Source: Pseudoalteromonas arctica A 37-1-2
Lineage (GTDB): Bacteria; Pseudomonadota; Gammaproteobacteria; Enterobacterales; Alteromonadaceae
Assembly (NCBI RefSeq): GCF_000238395.3
Contig: NZ_CP011025.1
Location: forward strand, 1,612,001-1,676,000
DNA length: 64,000 bases
Direction of reading: 5' to 3'
The translations under genes were made by a program, and so were the position numbers. Positions 8,067 to 17,124 of the stretch are shown here, in pieces (the first letter of the stretch is position 1; each line of letters starts with the position of its first letter). Under the pieces are notes generated by a model. That model saw only the letters and a list, made by a program, of their open reading frames with translations, had not been told where the DNA came from and made no database searches.

Positions 8067-10763
8067 ATGGCAACCGCAAACACGTCACCAACTATAAATA
8101 AAACGAGTTTAAAACAAACAACATGTGCTTACTGTGGTGTAGGGTGCGGTGTTGATATTTCACTTTTTAATAATGTGCCAACCAAGCTTGAAGGCATGCG
8201 TGAGCACCCCGCAAACTTTGGTCGTTTATGTGTAAAAGGCACCCATTTGCTCGACACCACAGGCAGTGATAACCGCTTAACGACGCCTCTTATTAATAAC
8301 CAATCCGTTACGTGGGATGAAGCAACCGACCACGTTGCCAATAAATTTAACGACATAATACAAAAGCACGGACCCGATGCGGTGGCTTTTTATGTATCGG
8401 GGCAGTTACTTACTGAAGATTACTACATCGCTAATAAATTAATGAAAGGCTACATAGGCTCAGGCAATATTGATACAAATTCGCGCCTGTGTATGTCGTC
8501 TGCTGTGGCAGGTTATAAACGGGCTTTTGGTGAAGACGTAGTGCCGTGTACTTACGAGGATTTAGAGCAAACTGAGCTACTTATTTTAATTGGCTCTAAT
8601 GCCGCATGGACTCACCCGGTTTTGTATCAGCGAATGGAGCGTGCAAAGCAGCTTAACCCAAATATGAAAGTGGTGGTTATTGATCCGCGAAAAACTGACA
8701 CTGCTGAGCTTGCCGACACATTTTTAAATATAAAACCAGGCAGTGACGCCGCACTTTATAACGGCTTACTTAATTATTTAAATGAGCATAACCACCTCGA
8801 TACGCAATTTATTGCTCAGCACACAAACGGCTTTGAAAGCGCACTGCAGGAGGCACAAAAATGGAGTTGCGAGGCAGTTAGCGACTTTTGCGATATAGCA
8901 ATTGAGCAAGTCACTGAGTTTTACGCGCTATTTGCTAACAGCCCAAGTGCGATTAGCTTTTATTCAATGGGTATAAATCAATCAAGTTCGGGTGTAGATA
9001 AATGCAACGCCATTATTAATGCACATTTAGCCTCAGGTAAATTACTTAAACCAGGCAACGGTCCGTTTTCGATTACGGGGCAACCCAATGCGATGGGCGG
9101 GCGCGAAGTAGGTGGTTTGGCTAATCAGTTAGCGGCGCATTTAGATATTGAAAACGAAGCACATCAATCACTTGTACAACGCTTTTGGCTCTCGCCAACT
9201 ATCGCTACAAAAGCAGGCAGCAATGCCATCGATATGTTTGATGAAATAGCCGCAGGCAAAATAAAAGCAGTGTGGATAATGGCAACAAATCCAATGGTGA
9301 GTTTGCCCAATAACGCCGCTATTAAAAAAGCATTAGAGACCTGCGAGCTGGTGGTTGTATCTGACTGTATTGCAAAAAGTGATACGTTAAAATTTGCCGA
9401 TGTTGCTTTTCCATCAACCGGATGGGGTGAAAAAAATGGCACAGTAACTAACTCAGAGCGCAGAATATCAAGGCAACGCACGTTAGTAGCGCCTTATTCG
9501 GGAGCTAAAAACGATTGGCAAATTATGTGCGATGTTGCTAAAAAAATGGGCTTTGAAGGGTTTGATTTTACAGACCCAAGTGGCATTTTTGAAGAATGGG
9601 CACAATTAACCGACTTTGAAAATAACGGCAGCCGATTATTAAACCTCTCTGGTTTAGTTGGGCTCACACAAAATCAGTATGATAATTTAAAACCCATTAT
9701 GTGGCCTGTTGTTAAAAACCAGCCTTATAAAAACGGTCAGGTTTTTACAAATAACCAATTTAGCACCGCTGATAAAAAAGCGCGTTTTATACCTATAACG
9801 CCGCAATTACCGGTGCAAAAAACATCAAATGATTATCCGTTTGTAATGAACTCAGGGCGTATACGCGACCAATGGCATACCATGAGCCGCACGGGTAAAA
9901 GCACTGCGCTTTCATCGCATATTACACGCCCGTATATTGAAATTAATCCGCTTGATGCCAGTAAATTAGCAATTAAACAAAACGATTTAATAAGTGCAAT
10001 TGCCCTAACTGGGCAGGTTACCGCGCATGCAAAAGTAACCGATGCCGTGCGCAAAGGTGAATGCTTTATGCCTATTCATTGGAATAAGCAATTTGCGTCA
10101 TCAGCAACAGTAAGCGAGTTGTATCAATCGGTAGTTGACCCTCTATCTGGTCAGGCTGAGTGCAAACACGGCGCTGTTAATATAGTTAAAGCACCCTTTG
10201 GGCAATATATGCAGCTGTTTGCTAAAAACGAACTTGTTATAAACAGTGATTTTTGGCTCAAAGTTAATGCTAGTAATTGCTTTAATTACCAATTGGCGCT
10301 TAATGAGCCACAAAGTGATTTACTGTATTACTGCCAAACCTTAACTGGTTTACAAGGGCAGTGGTCGGCTATGAATACGGCAAAAGCCATGCATGTGCAG
10401 TGTATTCAAAACGATCAATTAACGTTTGTTGGTGTTATTTCTAATGAGCAAAAAGAAATATCACTTGAGTGGATAAACCATTTATTCGCAGAGCCATTAC
10501 TGACTTTTACCCAATTACAGTCTTTGCTTTATGCAACCCCCGATGAAGAATTTACTCAAGGCGTGCAAGTGTGTAGCTGCTTTAAAGTAAGAGAGCAGCC
10601 GATTATAAACGCCATTAAAAACGGTGCAAACACAGTCGAGCAATTGGGGTCTGAACTTAAATGTGGGACGAATTGCGGTTCGTGTAAAACACAATTAAGC
10701 CAATTAATAAAACAACATTACAAAGCAGGTTCTAGCAGCATTGATGTTGCGGTTGTAATGTAA
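8067..10763 (+). CDS. nasA: Assimilatory nitrate reductase catalytic subunit NasA
   Basis: An 898-residue molybdopterin oxidoreductase that reduces nitrate to nitrite in the cytoplasm. The N-terminal [4Fe-4S] ligands are C20, C23, C27 (CAYCGVGC) and C55 (RLCVKG). The central region holds Moco-binding domains with typical motifs (NSRLCMSSAV, IGSNAAWTHP, ATNPMVSLP). A C-terminal BFD-like [2Fe-2S] domain, with VCSCFKV near 836 and CGTNCGSCK near 870, completes the Klebsiella-type arrangement. There is no signal peptide, which fits assimilation rather than a periplasmic Nap enzyme. It shares an operon with nasC upstream and moaA 16 bp downstream. Confidence 0.93.
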   Translation: MATANTSPTINKTSLKQTTCAYCGVGCGVDISLFNNVPTKLEGMREHPANFGRLCVKGTHLLDTTGSDNRLTTPLINNQSVTWDEATDHVANKFNDIIQKHGPDAVAFYVSGQLLTEDYYIANKLMKGYIGSGNIDTNSRLCMSSAVAGYKRAFGEDVVPCTYEDLEQTELLILIGSNAAWTHPVLYQRMERAKQLNPNMKVVVIDPRKTDTAELADTFLNIKPGSDAALYNGLLNYLNEHNHLDTQFIAQHTNGFESALQEAQKWSCEAVSDFCDIAIEQVTEFYALFANSPSAISFYSMGINQSSSGVDKCNAIINAHLASGKLLKPGNGPFSITGQPNAMGGREVGGLANQLAAHLDIENEAHQSLVQRFWLSPTIATKAGSNAIDMFDEIAAGKIKAVWIMATNPMVSLPNNAAIKKALETCELVVVSDCIAKSDTLKFADVAFPSTGWGEKNGTVTNSERRISRQRTLVAPYSGAKNDWQIMCDVAKKMGFEGFDFTDPSGIFEEWAQLTDFENNGSRLLNLSGLVGLTQNQYDNLKPIMWPVVKNQPYKNGQVFTNNQFSTADKKARFIPITPQLPVQKTSNDYPFVMNSGRIRDQWHTMSRTGKSTALSSHITRPYIEINPLDASKLAIKQNDLISAIALTGQVTAHAKVTDAVRKGECFMPIHWNKQFASSATVSELYQSVVDPLSGQAECKHGAVNIVKAPFGQYMQLFAKNELVINSDFWLKVNASNCFNYQLALNEPQSDLLYYCQTLTGLQGQWSAMNTAKAMHVQCIQNDQLTFVGVISNEQKEISLEWINHLFAEPLLTFTQLQSLLYATPDEEFTQGVQVCSCFKVREQPIINAIKNGANTVEQLGSELKCGTNCGSCKTQLSQLIKQHYKAGSSSIDVAVVM

Positions 10764-10779
10764 AGAAAAAAGGAAGCAT

Positions 10780-11751
10780 ATGCTTAATGATCAATTTGGT
10801 CGGCAGTTTAACTATTTGCGCCTCTCAATAACCGATGTATGTAATTTTAGTTGTAGTTATTGTTTACCAAACGGGTATCAGTGCGATACACCGCGTAATT
10901 TTTTAAATAAAAACGAAATTAGCACGTTAGTAAATGCGTTTGCAGAGCTTGGTACTAAAAAAGTGCGTATTACAGGTGGCGAACCATGCTTGCGAAACGA
11001 CGTAACCGATATTGTAAAGCTTTGTAAAAACACGCCCGGCATAGAAAAAGTAGCTATTACTACAAACGGATTTAATTTATTAAAGAAAATTGATGAATTT
11101 GCTGAAGCAGGGCTTGATGCGCTTAATGTCAGTATTGATAGTTTAAATCCGAGTATGTTTAAACTCATAACAGGGCACGACAAACTTAACCTTATTTTAA
11201 AAGGGATTGAACGCGCGGTAGAGCTGGGCATAAAAGATATAAAAATAAATGCGGTGCTTGCCAAGCAGTTTAATAAAAACCAGTTGAAGGATTTTTTAGC
11301 GTGGGTAAAGCATCACAAAGTTACAGTTCGCTTTATAGAACTAATGGAAACAGGTGACGGCGCAACATTTTTTGAAGAAAACCACTTAAGTGGGCAAACC
11401 GTTAAAGCACAATTACTCGACCAAGGCTGGTTACAAGTAGTTAGGGGGAAACTAAACGGACCCGCTGAGGAATTTTGTCATCCTGATTACGATGGTCGTA
11501 TTGGTTTAATAATGCCGTACAGTAAAGACTTTTGTAAAAGTTGTAATCGCTTAAGGGTGTCGGCGCTGGGTAAATTACACTTATGCTTGTTTGCCGAGCA
11601 AGGTATAGATTTACGCGAACTACTCAACGAGGATGATACTGCAGCGACCGTAAAGGCAATTCAAGCTGCTATGGGCAATAAAGAAATAAGTCATGAGCTA
11701 GATAAACGCTTAACAGGTGCGACAACTCACTTAGCCATGTTAGGTGGCTAA
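10780..11751 (+). CDS. moaA: GTP 3',8-cyclase MoaA
   Basis: A 323-residue radical-SAM enzyme catalysing the first step of Moco synthesis from GTP. The SAM cluster motif is CNFSCSYC (C21, C25, C28). The second [4Fe-4S] cluster, which binds GTP, is the C-terminal CKSC...LCLF set near residues 251-268. The protein ends in the conserved Gly-Gly (AMLGG). It has an AAGGA ribosome site. Its stop codon lies in the first unit of a 12-bp tandem repeat that runs into mobA. Confidence 0.93.
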   Translation: MLNDQFGRQFNYLRLSITDVCNFSCSYCLPNGYQCDTPRNFLNKNEISTLVNAFAELGTKKVRITGGEPCLRNDVTDIVKLCKNTPGIEKVAITTNGFNLLKKIDEFAEAGLDALNVSIDSLNPSMFKLITGHDKLNLILKGIERAVELGIKDIKINAVLAKQFNKNQLKDFLAWVKHHKVTVRFIELMETGDGATFFEENHLSGQTVKAQLLDQGWLQVVRGKLNGPAEEFCHPDYDGRIGLIMPYSKDFCKSCNRLRVSALGKLHLCLFAEQGIDLRELLNEDDTAATVKAIQAAMGNKEISHELDKRLTGATTHLAMLGG

Positions 11752-11830
11752 TATGGAAGCTAATGTGAATACTCATATAGAAGCTAATATAAAAGCTAAT
11801 ATAAAAGCTAATATGAAAGCTAATATGAAA
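11747..11830 (+). repeat. 12-bp tandem repeat across the moaA stop / mobA start
   Basis: Seven consecutive 12-bp units related to GCTAATATGAAA. The first (11747-11758) holds both the moaA TAA and the mobA ATG. Units two and three are degenerate and the last four nearly identical. In mobA each unit adds four residues (consensus A-N-I/M-K), so the copy number changes length but not frame. Confidence 0.9.
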
Positions 11831-12499
11831 GTTAAGCGAGATTTTACAGGCGTTGTGCTTGCTGGTGGTAAGTCATCAAGAATGGGCACAGACAAAGCCG
11901 ATTTAGTTTTAAAAAATAAAACGCTATTGCACAATGCGTGTGATTTATTAAAAGACGCAGGCGCTAAAAACATACTAATAAGCCGCAACGTTACAAATCC
12001 AATCAAATCATTGAACCATTATTCACCGAGCGATTATCCCTCAGAAAAGTACGTTAAAGATATATACCCAAACAGTGGGCCCCTTGGCGGAATTTACTCA
12101 ACATTAATAGCCACTGAGCACGATTTACTTATTACTGCGGTAGATATGCCTCTACTTACGAGTAGTTTGTTAAGCACAATAGTGCTGGCTTCTCAGACAA
12201 ATAACGTACAAAGTGTGAGCAATCAATTAAATCAGTCACAAATACATGCTTGGCACTTTGAAAATGAACCGCTACCGCTGTATATTCGTAATACAAGCAG
12301 TGTAAAAAATCATTTAAAACACATACTCACAAACGCAAACAGTCATAAATCAATAAAACAGTTTACCCAAAGCATTGGTGTGCAAACGCTTTTATGTAAT
12401 AAAGCGCATGCATTAATAAACACCAATACACCGGCGCAATTTAAAGCTGTAAATGAGCATTTTGACCTAAGCATTAACCTATTGAGAAGAACATTATGA
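11753..12499 (+). CDS. mobA: Molybdenum cofactor guanylyltransferase MobA with repeat N-terminus
   Basis: A 248-residue nucleotidyltransferase that joins GMP to molybdopterin to make the guanine dinucleotide form used by NasA. The GTP-binding motif LAGGKSSRMGTDKAD sits at residues 36-50, followed by the SGPLGGIYS and AVDMPL motifs. MobA normally starts a few residues before this motif. Here about 27 extra residues come from the 12-bp tandem repeat. The ATG at 11753 is the first after the moaA stop. In-frame ATGs inside later repeat units (for example 11813 and 11825) are alternatives that would give a normal-length protein. The stop overlaps the moaB start (ATGA). Confidence 0.85.
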   Translation: MEANVNTHIEANIKANIKANMKANMKVKRDFTGVVLAGGKSSRMGTDKADLVLKNKTLLHNACDLLKDAGAKNILISRNVTNPIKSLNHYSPSDYPSEKYVKDIYPNSGPLGGIYSTLIATEHDLLITAVDMPLLTSSLLSTIVLASQTNNVQSVSNQLNQSQIHAWHFENEPLPLYIRNTSSVKNHLKHILTNANSHKSIKQFTQSIGVQTLLCNKAHALINTNTPAQFKAVNEHFDLSINLLRRTL

Positions 12500-13035
12500 G
12501 CCACACAAGCGATACACAAATACCTTTAAACATTGCCGTACTTACAGTAAGCGACACGCGCGATGCGATTACCGATACTTCTGGTCATTACTTAATTAAA
12601 GCGCTAACTGAGGCGGGTCATCACTTAGCGGATAAAGAAATTGTAAAAGATGATGTTTACCAAATGCGCGCTATTGCATCGCAGTGGATAGCCGATGACA
12701 CCATTCACGCTATTTTAGTGACTGGTGGTACAGGATTTACCGAACGTGATTCAACACCTGAGGCATTTGCGCCGCTGTTTGATAAAAGCGTAGACGGCTT
12801 TGGTGAGCTATTTAGACATATATCGTACGGTGAAATTGGTAACTCAACTATTCAATCTCGTGCACTTGCAGGACTTGCTAACAACACCGTTATTTTTTGT
12901 ATGCCAGGCTCTACAGGCGCATGTAAAACAGCGTGGACAGGCATTATAAAAGATCAACTTAACTCAATGCATAAACCGTGTAACTTTGTACCGCACATTA
13001 CCATTGGTAAAAAGTGTGAATCGCGTGAGCAATAG
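12496..13035 (+). CDS. moaB: Molybdenum cofactor biosynthesis protein MoaB (MogA-like)
   Basis: A 179-residue MoaB/Mog family protein, which adenylates molybdopterin ahead of molybdate insertion. Characteristic motifs are [10 protein letters not shown] at the N-terminus, [16 protein letters not shown] in the middle and [12 protein letters not shown] near the C-terminus. Its ATG overlaps the mobA stop by four bases, so the two are translationally coupled. MogA is the alternative name. The length and SDTRD motif favour MoaB. Confidence 0.88.
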   Translation: MSHTSDTQIPLNIAVLTVSDTRDAITDTSGHYLIKALTEAGHHLADKEIVKDDVYQMRAIASQWIADDTIHAILVTGGTGFTERDSTPEAFAPLFDKSVDGFGELFRHISYGEIGNSTIQSRALAGLANNTVIFCMPGSTGACKTAWTGIIKDQLNSMHKPCNFVPHITIGKKCESREQ

Positions 13036-13036
13036 T

Positions 13037-13507
13037 ATGTTAAGCCACGTTGACGAAAACGGCCAAGCTAATATGGTTGATGTATCGCTCAAAGACGTAA
13101 CCCTGCGCGATGCCTCAGCTGAAGCCTTTATTAGCATGAGCAAGCTTGCCTTTGAACAAGTAATGCTTAATCAAAACAAAAAGGGCGATGTGTTAGGCGT
13201 GGCACGTATTGCGGGTATTCAAGGCGCTAAAAAGTGCGCTGATTTAATCCCGCTTTGTCATCCGCTTGCACTTACTAAAGTAGCTGTTGATTTTGAACTT
13301 GATGAAGCAAACAGCCAAATTAAAATAACCAGCTACTGCAAACTTGCCGGTAAAACTGGCGTAGAAATGGAAGCGCTAACGGCGGTATCTGTGGCTAGCC
13401 TTACTTTGTTTGATATGTGTAAAGCAGCCGACCCACTAATGGAAATTAGCGGCATGCGCGTTACTCAAAAAGCTGGGGGCAAAAATGGCAGTTGGCAGCG
13501 AGATTAA
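13037..13507 (+). CDS. moaC: Cyclic pyranopterin monophosphate synthase MoaC
   Basis: A 156-residue MoaC, which with MoaA converts GTP to cyclic pyranopterin monophosphate. Conserved blocks are [38 protein letters not shown] and DMCKA. These contain the catalytic lysines and histidine of the family. I chose ATG 13037 because translation then begins just before HVDENG, as in E. coli. The frame is open further upstream, with a GTG at 13025 that overlaps moaB. The 3' end overlaps moaD by 23 bases. Confidence 0.9.
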   Translation: MLSHVDENGQANMVDVSLKDVTLRDASAEAFISMSKLAFEQVMLNQNKKGDVLGVARIAGIQGAKKCADLIPLCHPLALTKVAVDFELDEANSQIKITSYCKLAGKTGVEMEALTAVSVASLTLFDMCKAADPLMEISGMRVTQKAGGKNGSWQRD

Positions 13508-13784
13508 TCCAAACGATGCTATATCTAGCGCCCAAAAAGTAGAGTTATTGTTTTTTGGGCAACTAAAAGAGCGGTTAAAGTGCAGTAAATTAAGCCTTGA
13601 GATTACGCAGCCGCTTACTATTTCAGAACTTAAATTAAGATTAGTTAGCCAATACCCGCACTGGCAACCGTGGCTGGAAGAGCGTGAGCTACTTGCAGCG
13701 CTTAACCAAACTATGTCATCAAGTGATGAAATAGTAAAAGCGGGGGATGAGCTTGCCTTTTTCCCGCCGGTTACAGGTGGCTAA
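13485..13784 (+). CDS. moaD: Molybdopterin synthase sulfur carrier subunit MoaD
   Basis: A 99-residue ubiquitin-like protein ending in Gly-Gly (FFPPVTGG), the terminus that MoeB adenylates and that becomes the thiocarboxylate donor. [11 protein letters not shown] near residue 20 is the usual first strand. It is slightly longer than typical MoaD (about 81 residues) because of an N-terminal extension that overlaps the end of moaC. A later start is possible. The stop shares a base with the moaE start (TAATG). Confidence 0.88.
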   Translation: MAVGSEINPNDAISSAQKVELLFFGQLKERLKCSKLSLEITQPLTISELKLRLVSQYPHWQPWLEERELLAALNQTMSSSDEIVKAGDELAFFPPVTGG

Positions 13785-14248
13785 TGAGCATACATATTCA
13801 AGTACAAACCGATGATTTTAATGTAGGTGACGAGCACAATACGCTTTGTAGTAATAACAAAAGCGATGGCGCTGTTGTCACCTTTACAGGATTGGTAAGA
13901 GAGTTCAGCAGTGGCGATAACGTTATTGCACTTGAGCTTGAACACTATCCTGGTATGACCGAACAACTGCTTCAATCTATAGCAGAGCAAGCACAAACGC
14001 GCTGGCAACTGGCGAGAATATGCATTATTCACCGCGTTGGTTACTTAGCACTTGGCGAGCAAATTGTATTTGTAGGCGTAACTTGCCGCCATCGCCAAGC
14101 CGCGTTCGAAGGCGCACAATTTATAATGGATTACTTAAAAAACCATGCCACGTTTTGGAAAAAAGAGCACTTTAAAGACTCATCAAATTGGGTTGAGTTT
14201 AAACAAAGTGACAAAAAGGCGATGGGTAGGTGGCAAAAGAAGCCATAA
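13784..14248 (+). CDS. moaE: Molybdopterin synthase catalytic subunit MoaE
   Basis: A 154-residue large subunit of molybdopterin synthase, which inserts two sulfurs from MoaD into cyclic pyranopterin. Recognisable blocks are GAVVTFTGLVR, LELEHYPGM, IHRVGYLALGE, CRHRQAAFEG and the catalytic lysine region FWKKEHF. Start and stop overlap with moaD couples synthesis of the two subunits. It is the last clear Moco gene of the operon. Confidence 0.92.
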   Translation: MSIHIQVQTDDFNVGDEHNTLCSNNKSDGAVVTFTGLVREFSSGDNVIALELEHYPGMTEQLLQSIAEQAQTRWQLARICIIHRVGYLALGEQIVFVGVTCRHRQAAFEGAQFIMDYLKNHATFWKKEHFKDSSNWVEFKQSDKKAMGRWQKKP

Positions 14249-14267
14249 ATGTAATGTGTGAATAAAG

Positions 14268-14636
14268 ATGCGTTTAAAATTTATCTCAAAAAGAGAATCA
14301 ATAGAGTCTGCTGCTCTTTGGGTCGCGGCTCTATTAATTTTAGTAATCATGTTAGAGCTCATAACAGGCTGGTCGATAGGTGGAAAGAGCTCGCCGAGTC
14401 AATCTAAAAATATTAACCCTGAACAGTTTTGGTTTGAAATAAAATTGCACTGCAGCTTAGTCTTATGGTTGATTTTTAGATCATTTTTTACATTTCCATT
14501 TTTTAGAGCTATGTACAATAGCTTGCTTCACTTTAGGGAAAAACACAAAATTATATCAAATATCTTTTTCTATATACTGACCCCCATATTTGTTGTGTTT
14601 CTAATTTTAACTTTATTATATATTAACGACTTATAA
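14268..14636 (+). CDS. Small membrane protein of unknown function
   Basis: A 122-residue protein I do not recognise. It has three hydrophobic segments (about 15-36, 60-78 and 96-119) separated by basic loops. It begins 19 bp after moaE on the same strand, so it may be read through from the Moco operon, but nothing in it suggests a Moco role. The base composition is more AT-rich than moaE. The reading frame has no overlapping competitor. Confidence 0.5.
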   Translation: MRLKFISKRESIESAALWVAALLILVIMLELITGWSIGGKSSPSQSKNINPEQFWFEIKLHCSLVLWLIFRSFFTFPFFRAMYNSLLHFREKHKIISNIFFYILTPIFVVFLILTLLYINDL

Positions 14637-14663
14637 TATTGCTTTGTTGATCATCAAGGATGA

Positions 14664-15350
14664 ATGATGAAAACCTACACTCTCTTATTATTGGCTATTT
14701 TTATACAACCGTTCTGTATTTACTTTGCTTTATATGCAAAAGCAAAATATTCATCAGAAAATAAGCCAATTAATCAGCTTGCATTAGGTGTTACGCCAAG
14801 TCTTGCATATCTATCTGCAGAAGATTTCTGGGGGGCATTTGTTTTAATGTTTATGGTTACAGCCGTGTCACTTGTTTTATCGTTATTACTAAACTTTAGA
14901 TATGTGATGACAAGAAAAATAAATACGAGTGCAATCCTAACTTCAATCGTTTCATTCCTCTTAGTAGCAGGTTTCTTTTATTGGTTAGCTGGCCACTTTA
15001 TAGTTGAAAACTGGTATGAAAAATTTTGGCCTTCGCTTTATTTTTTGGGGCTACTTTTTAGTATTTTTGTTATAAAAATTATTGAAAAGAAGCGAAAAAT
15101 TAAAGATGGGCTGAGCAATATGCTGGTACTGGCTTTATGTGTTGCTGCGTCAGTTGTTTCTGCATTTGGGGATGCATTTATTTTATGCACACTTATTAAT
15201 GTATTTTTACTTATCCCAATAGGCGGCGCTATTGTGAGCAGTGGTGTTGACAAAACTTCTGCTGGTGGTATCGCTTTTTTTTATGGTTACGTATTTATTA
15301 TGAGCTTGCCTATTTCTGGCCTGCTTTATTTAGCGCTTAGCTCTACTTAA
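14664..15350 (+). CDS. Polytopic membrane protein of unknown function
   Basis: A 228-residue protein with about six or seven hydrophobic helices spread over its whole length and short loops. No family motif is recognised. An AAGG ribosome site at 14656 precedes two successive ATG codons (14664 and 14667), and either may be used. It follows the preceding small membrane protein by 27 bp, so the two probably form a pair. Both lie between the Moco operon and a MOSC gene. No function is assigned. Confidence 0.55.
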   Translation: MMKTYTLLLLAIFIQPFCIYFALYAKAKYSSENKPINQLALGVTPSLAYLSAEDFWGAFVLMFMVTAVSLVLSLLLNFRYVMTRKINTSAILTSIVSFLLVAGFFYWLAGHFIVENWYEKFWPSLYFLGLLFSIFVIKIIEKKRKIKDGLSNMLVLALCVAASVVSAFGDAFILCTLINVFLLIPIGGAIVSSGVDKTSAGGIAFFYGYVFIMSLPISGLLYLALSST

Positions 15351-15426
15351 TACCTATCAAAAAATAGATTTAGATATTATTATAATTTAGCTCTGGACTA
15401 TTTAAAGTATTAACCAAAGGTTTTAT

Positions 15427-16080
15427 ATGAAAATCATCTCGACTAATATCTCTAAAATTAAAACTCTTATTCATAATGGTAAAGAGGTAAAAACGGGAAT
15501 ATTCAAAACCCCAACTAACGAACCTGTTGTTATTGAAAAACTAAACATTATAGGTGACGAGCAAGCTGATTTAGTTAACCACGGCGGGGTAGATAAAGCG
15601 GTATATGCTTTTTCGCACAATCATTATGAGTATTGGCAGAAGACTCTTGAAAACGAGAACTTAAGTAGCGGCATATTTGGCGAAAACTTCACGATTTCTG
15701 ACCTTGATGAAGCGAATATACACATAGGTGACCATATTCGAATTGGTACTGCACTGCTTGAAGTAAGCCAGCCTCGTGTACCCTGTTTTAAACTCGCTAT
15801 CGCCCTTAATAATAAAAACAGTCTTAAACTGTTTACGCAGCATTACTGCACTGGCGTTTATTTTAGGGTACTAGAGCAAGGCGTTGCAAAAACGGGTGAT
15901 AGTGTTGTTATCGAGAAGAAAGCCTCGCACGACATATCAGTTAAAAAACTGTTCCAGGCATTTTTTGATAAAAAATACGTAGGTTATGAAGACATACTTT
16001 TAGAAGCATTAACTTTGCCAGAGCTTGCTGTAGAGTGGCAAGAAAAGCTAAAGAAGAAGCTTGCTATTAAAAGTGAATAA
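15427..16080 (+). CDS. MOSC-domain protein, YiiM-like
   Basis: A 217-residue protein of the MOSC family, the domain found at the C-terminus of Moco sulfurases. It closely follows E. coli YiiM in layout: GDEQAD...HGGVDKAVYAF, then FGENF, then VSQPRVPCFKLA with the conserved cysteine near residue 119. YiiM-type proteins are Moco-dependent and detoxify N-hydroxylated bases such as 6-hydroxylaminopurine. Its location close to the Moco operon fits that requirement. It has its own 76-bp upstream gap and may be transcribed separately. Confidence 0.8.
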   Translation: MKIISTNISKIKTLIHNGKEVKTGIFKTPTNEPVVIEKLNIIGDEQADLVNHGGVDKAVYAFSHNHYEYWQKTLENENLSSGIFGENFTISDLDEANIHIGDHIRIGTALLEVSQPRVPCFKLAIALNNKNSLKLFTQHYCTGVYFRVLEQGVAKTGDSVVIEKKASHDISVKKLFQAFFDKKYVGYEDILLEALTLPELAVEWQEKLKKKLAIKSE

Positions 16081-16086
16081 AGCAGT

Positions 16087-16995
16087 TTAAAACTGTTTTA
16101 TTCCCGCGCTATCACTCTTTAAAAAGTGTTGCTGCAACCTATTTATTAAACTTTGAAGAACAGGTCCTGTTGATTGGCTTCTTGAAACAACGCATCCCAC
16201 AGGAGTAAGCCAACCGCATTGTTCATGAGTAACGGGTAGCGTTACCACTTCAGCTTGGTTTATATACCTCTTAATAGCAAGCTCGGGTACAAGCGCCCAA
16301 CCAATACTCTGAACTACTAAGTCGATAAGGGTTTGATGTGTATTTGCGTACCAAATTCTAGAGCTAATTGCGTAGCTAAACCATAACTCTTTTTGGCTAA
16401 GGCTGCGATGAACACATTGCCTATGGGCTTTTAAATCATTGCTTGTTACAGTCTTTAGCTTTGCAAGCGGGTGTTCTGGTGATGAAATCGTTAAAAATCG
16501 AGCTTGACCCAATAGAAAAAAATCCATATCAACTTTTAGTTCCCCATCACTATAAATGATACCTAGTTGTGCTTTTCCTATTTTTACTAAGTTTTCTACA
16601 TCGTCAGTTGTTGTCGATATTATTTCGAAATTAGTAATCGGGAACTGATCAGCAAGTGGGGTAATCACTTTTAAAATATCTTGATTATTTAGGCTTTCAT
16701 CAATAGCTATAATTACCTCATGCTCATAATTTTTTGCTAATGCATCCACTTTTTGGTCAAAATATTTTTGCTGATGAAGTATAGAGTATGCGACAGGTAA
16801 CAATGCCTTACCGCTAATCGTTAAGCTGGGTATATTTTTATTACGCGTAAACAATGTTTGATTAATCGCTATTTCAAGATTAGAAATAGCTTGACTAATT
16901 CCCGATTGTGCACGGTTAAGCTTTCGGGCTGTTGCCGAAAAAGATCCTGTTTCTACCACGGTTACAAAAATTTTTAGTTGCTCAAAACTATACAT
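16087..16995 (-). CDS. LysR-family transcriptional regulator (divergent to PACE efflux gene)
   Basis: A 302-residue LysR-type regulator. The N-terminal winged helix-turn-helix is at about residues 4-60 (TGSFSATARKLNRAQSGISQ) and a substrate-binding co-inducer domain follows. ATG 16995 is chosen over a TTG three codons upstream. It is transcribed away from a PACE-type efflux gene, a pairing like AceR/AceI in Acinetobacter, so it probably controls that pump and itself. The substrate is unknown. Confidence 0.85.
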   Translation of the reverse strand: MYSFEQLKIFVTVVETGSFSATARKLNRAQSGISQAISNLEIAINQTLFTRNKNIPSLTISGKALLPVAYSILHQQKYFDQKVDALAKNYEHEVIIAIDESLNNQDILKVITPLADQFPITNFEIISTTTDDVENLVKIGKAQLGIIYSDGELKVDMDFFLLGQARFLTISSPEHPLAKLKTVTSNDLKAHRQCVHRSLSQKELWFSYAISSRIWYANTHQTLIDLVVQSIGWALVPELAIKRYINQAEVVTLPVTHEQCGWLTPVGCVVSRSQSTGPVLQSLINRLQQHFLKSDSAGIKQF

Positions 16996-17034
16996 ATCAT
17001 TCAACTTAAAGGTGAGTACTTATTTGCTCATCTT

Positions 17035-17049
17035 ATCACTAAAGGTGAT
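17035..17049. promoter_or_regulatory. Candidate LysR operator
   Basis: ATCACTAAAGGTGAT is a perfect dyad (ATCAC-N5-GTGAT) with the T-N11-A core of LysR sites. It is placed between the divergent regulator and efflux genes. Confidence 0.5.
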
Positions 17050-17124
17050 GGCTACTAATTTTGCAAATAATTAAATTATGTCACTATTATTTTCTTTAAT
17101 TATTTGGCGTAAAAGGGGTTAATT

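Noticed and set aside
10878..11264. 128-codon minus-strand frame
   Set aside because: It is antisense to the conserved core of moaA, whose protein is clearly recognisable.
11747..11830. CRISPR-like array
   Set aside because: The 12-bp units are contiguous without spacers. It is a simple tandem repeat. No CRISPR array was found elsewhere.
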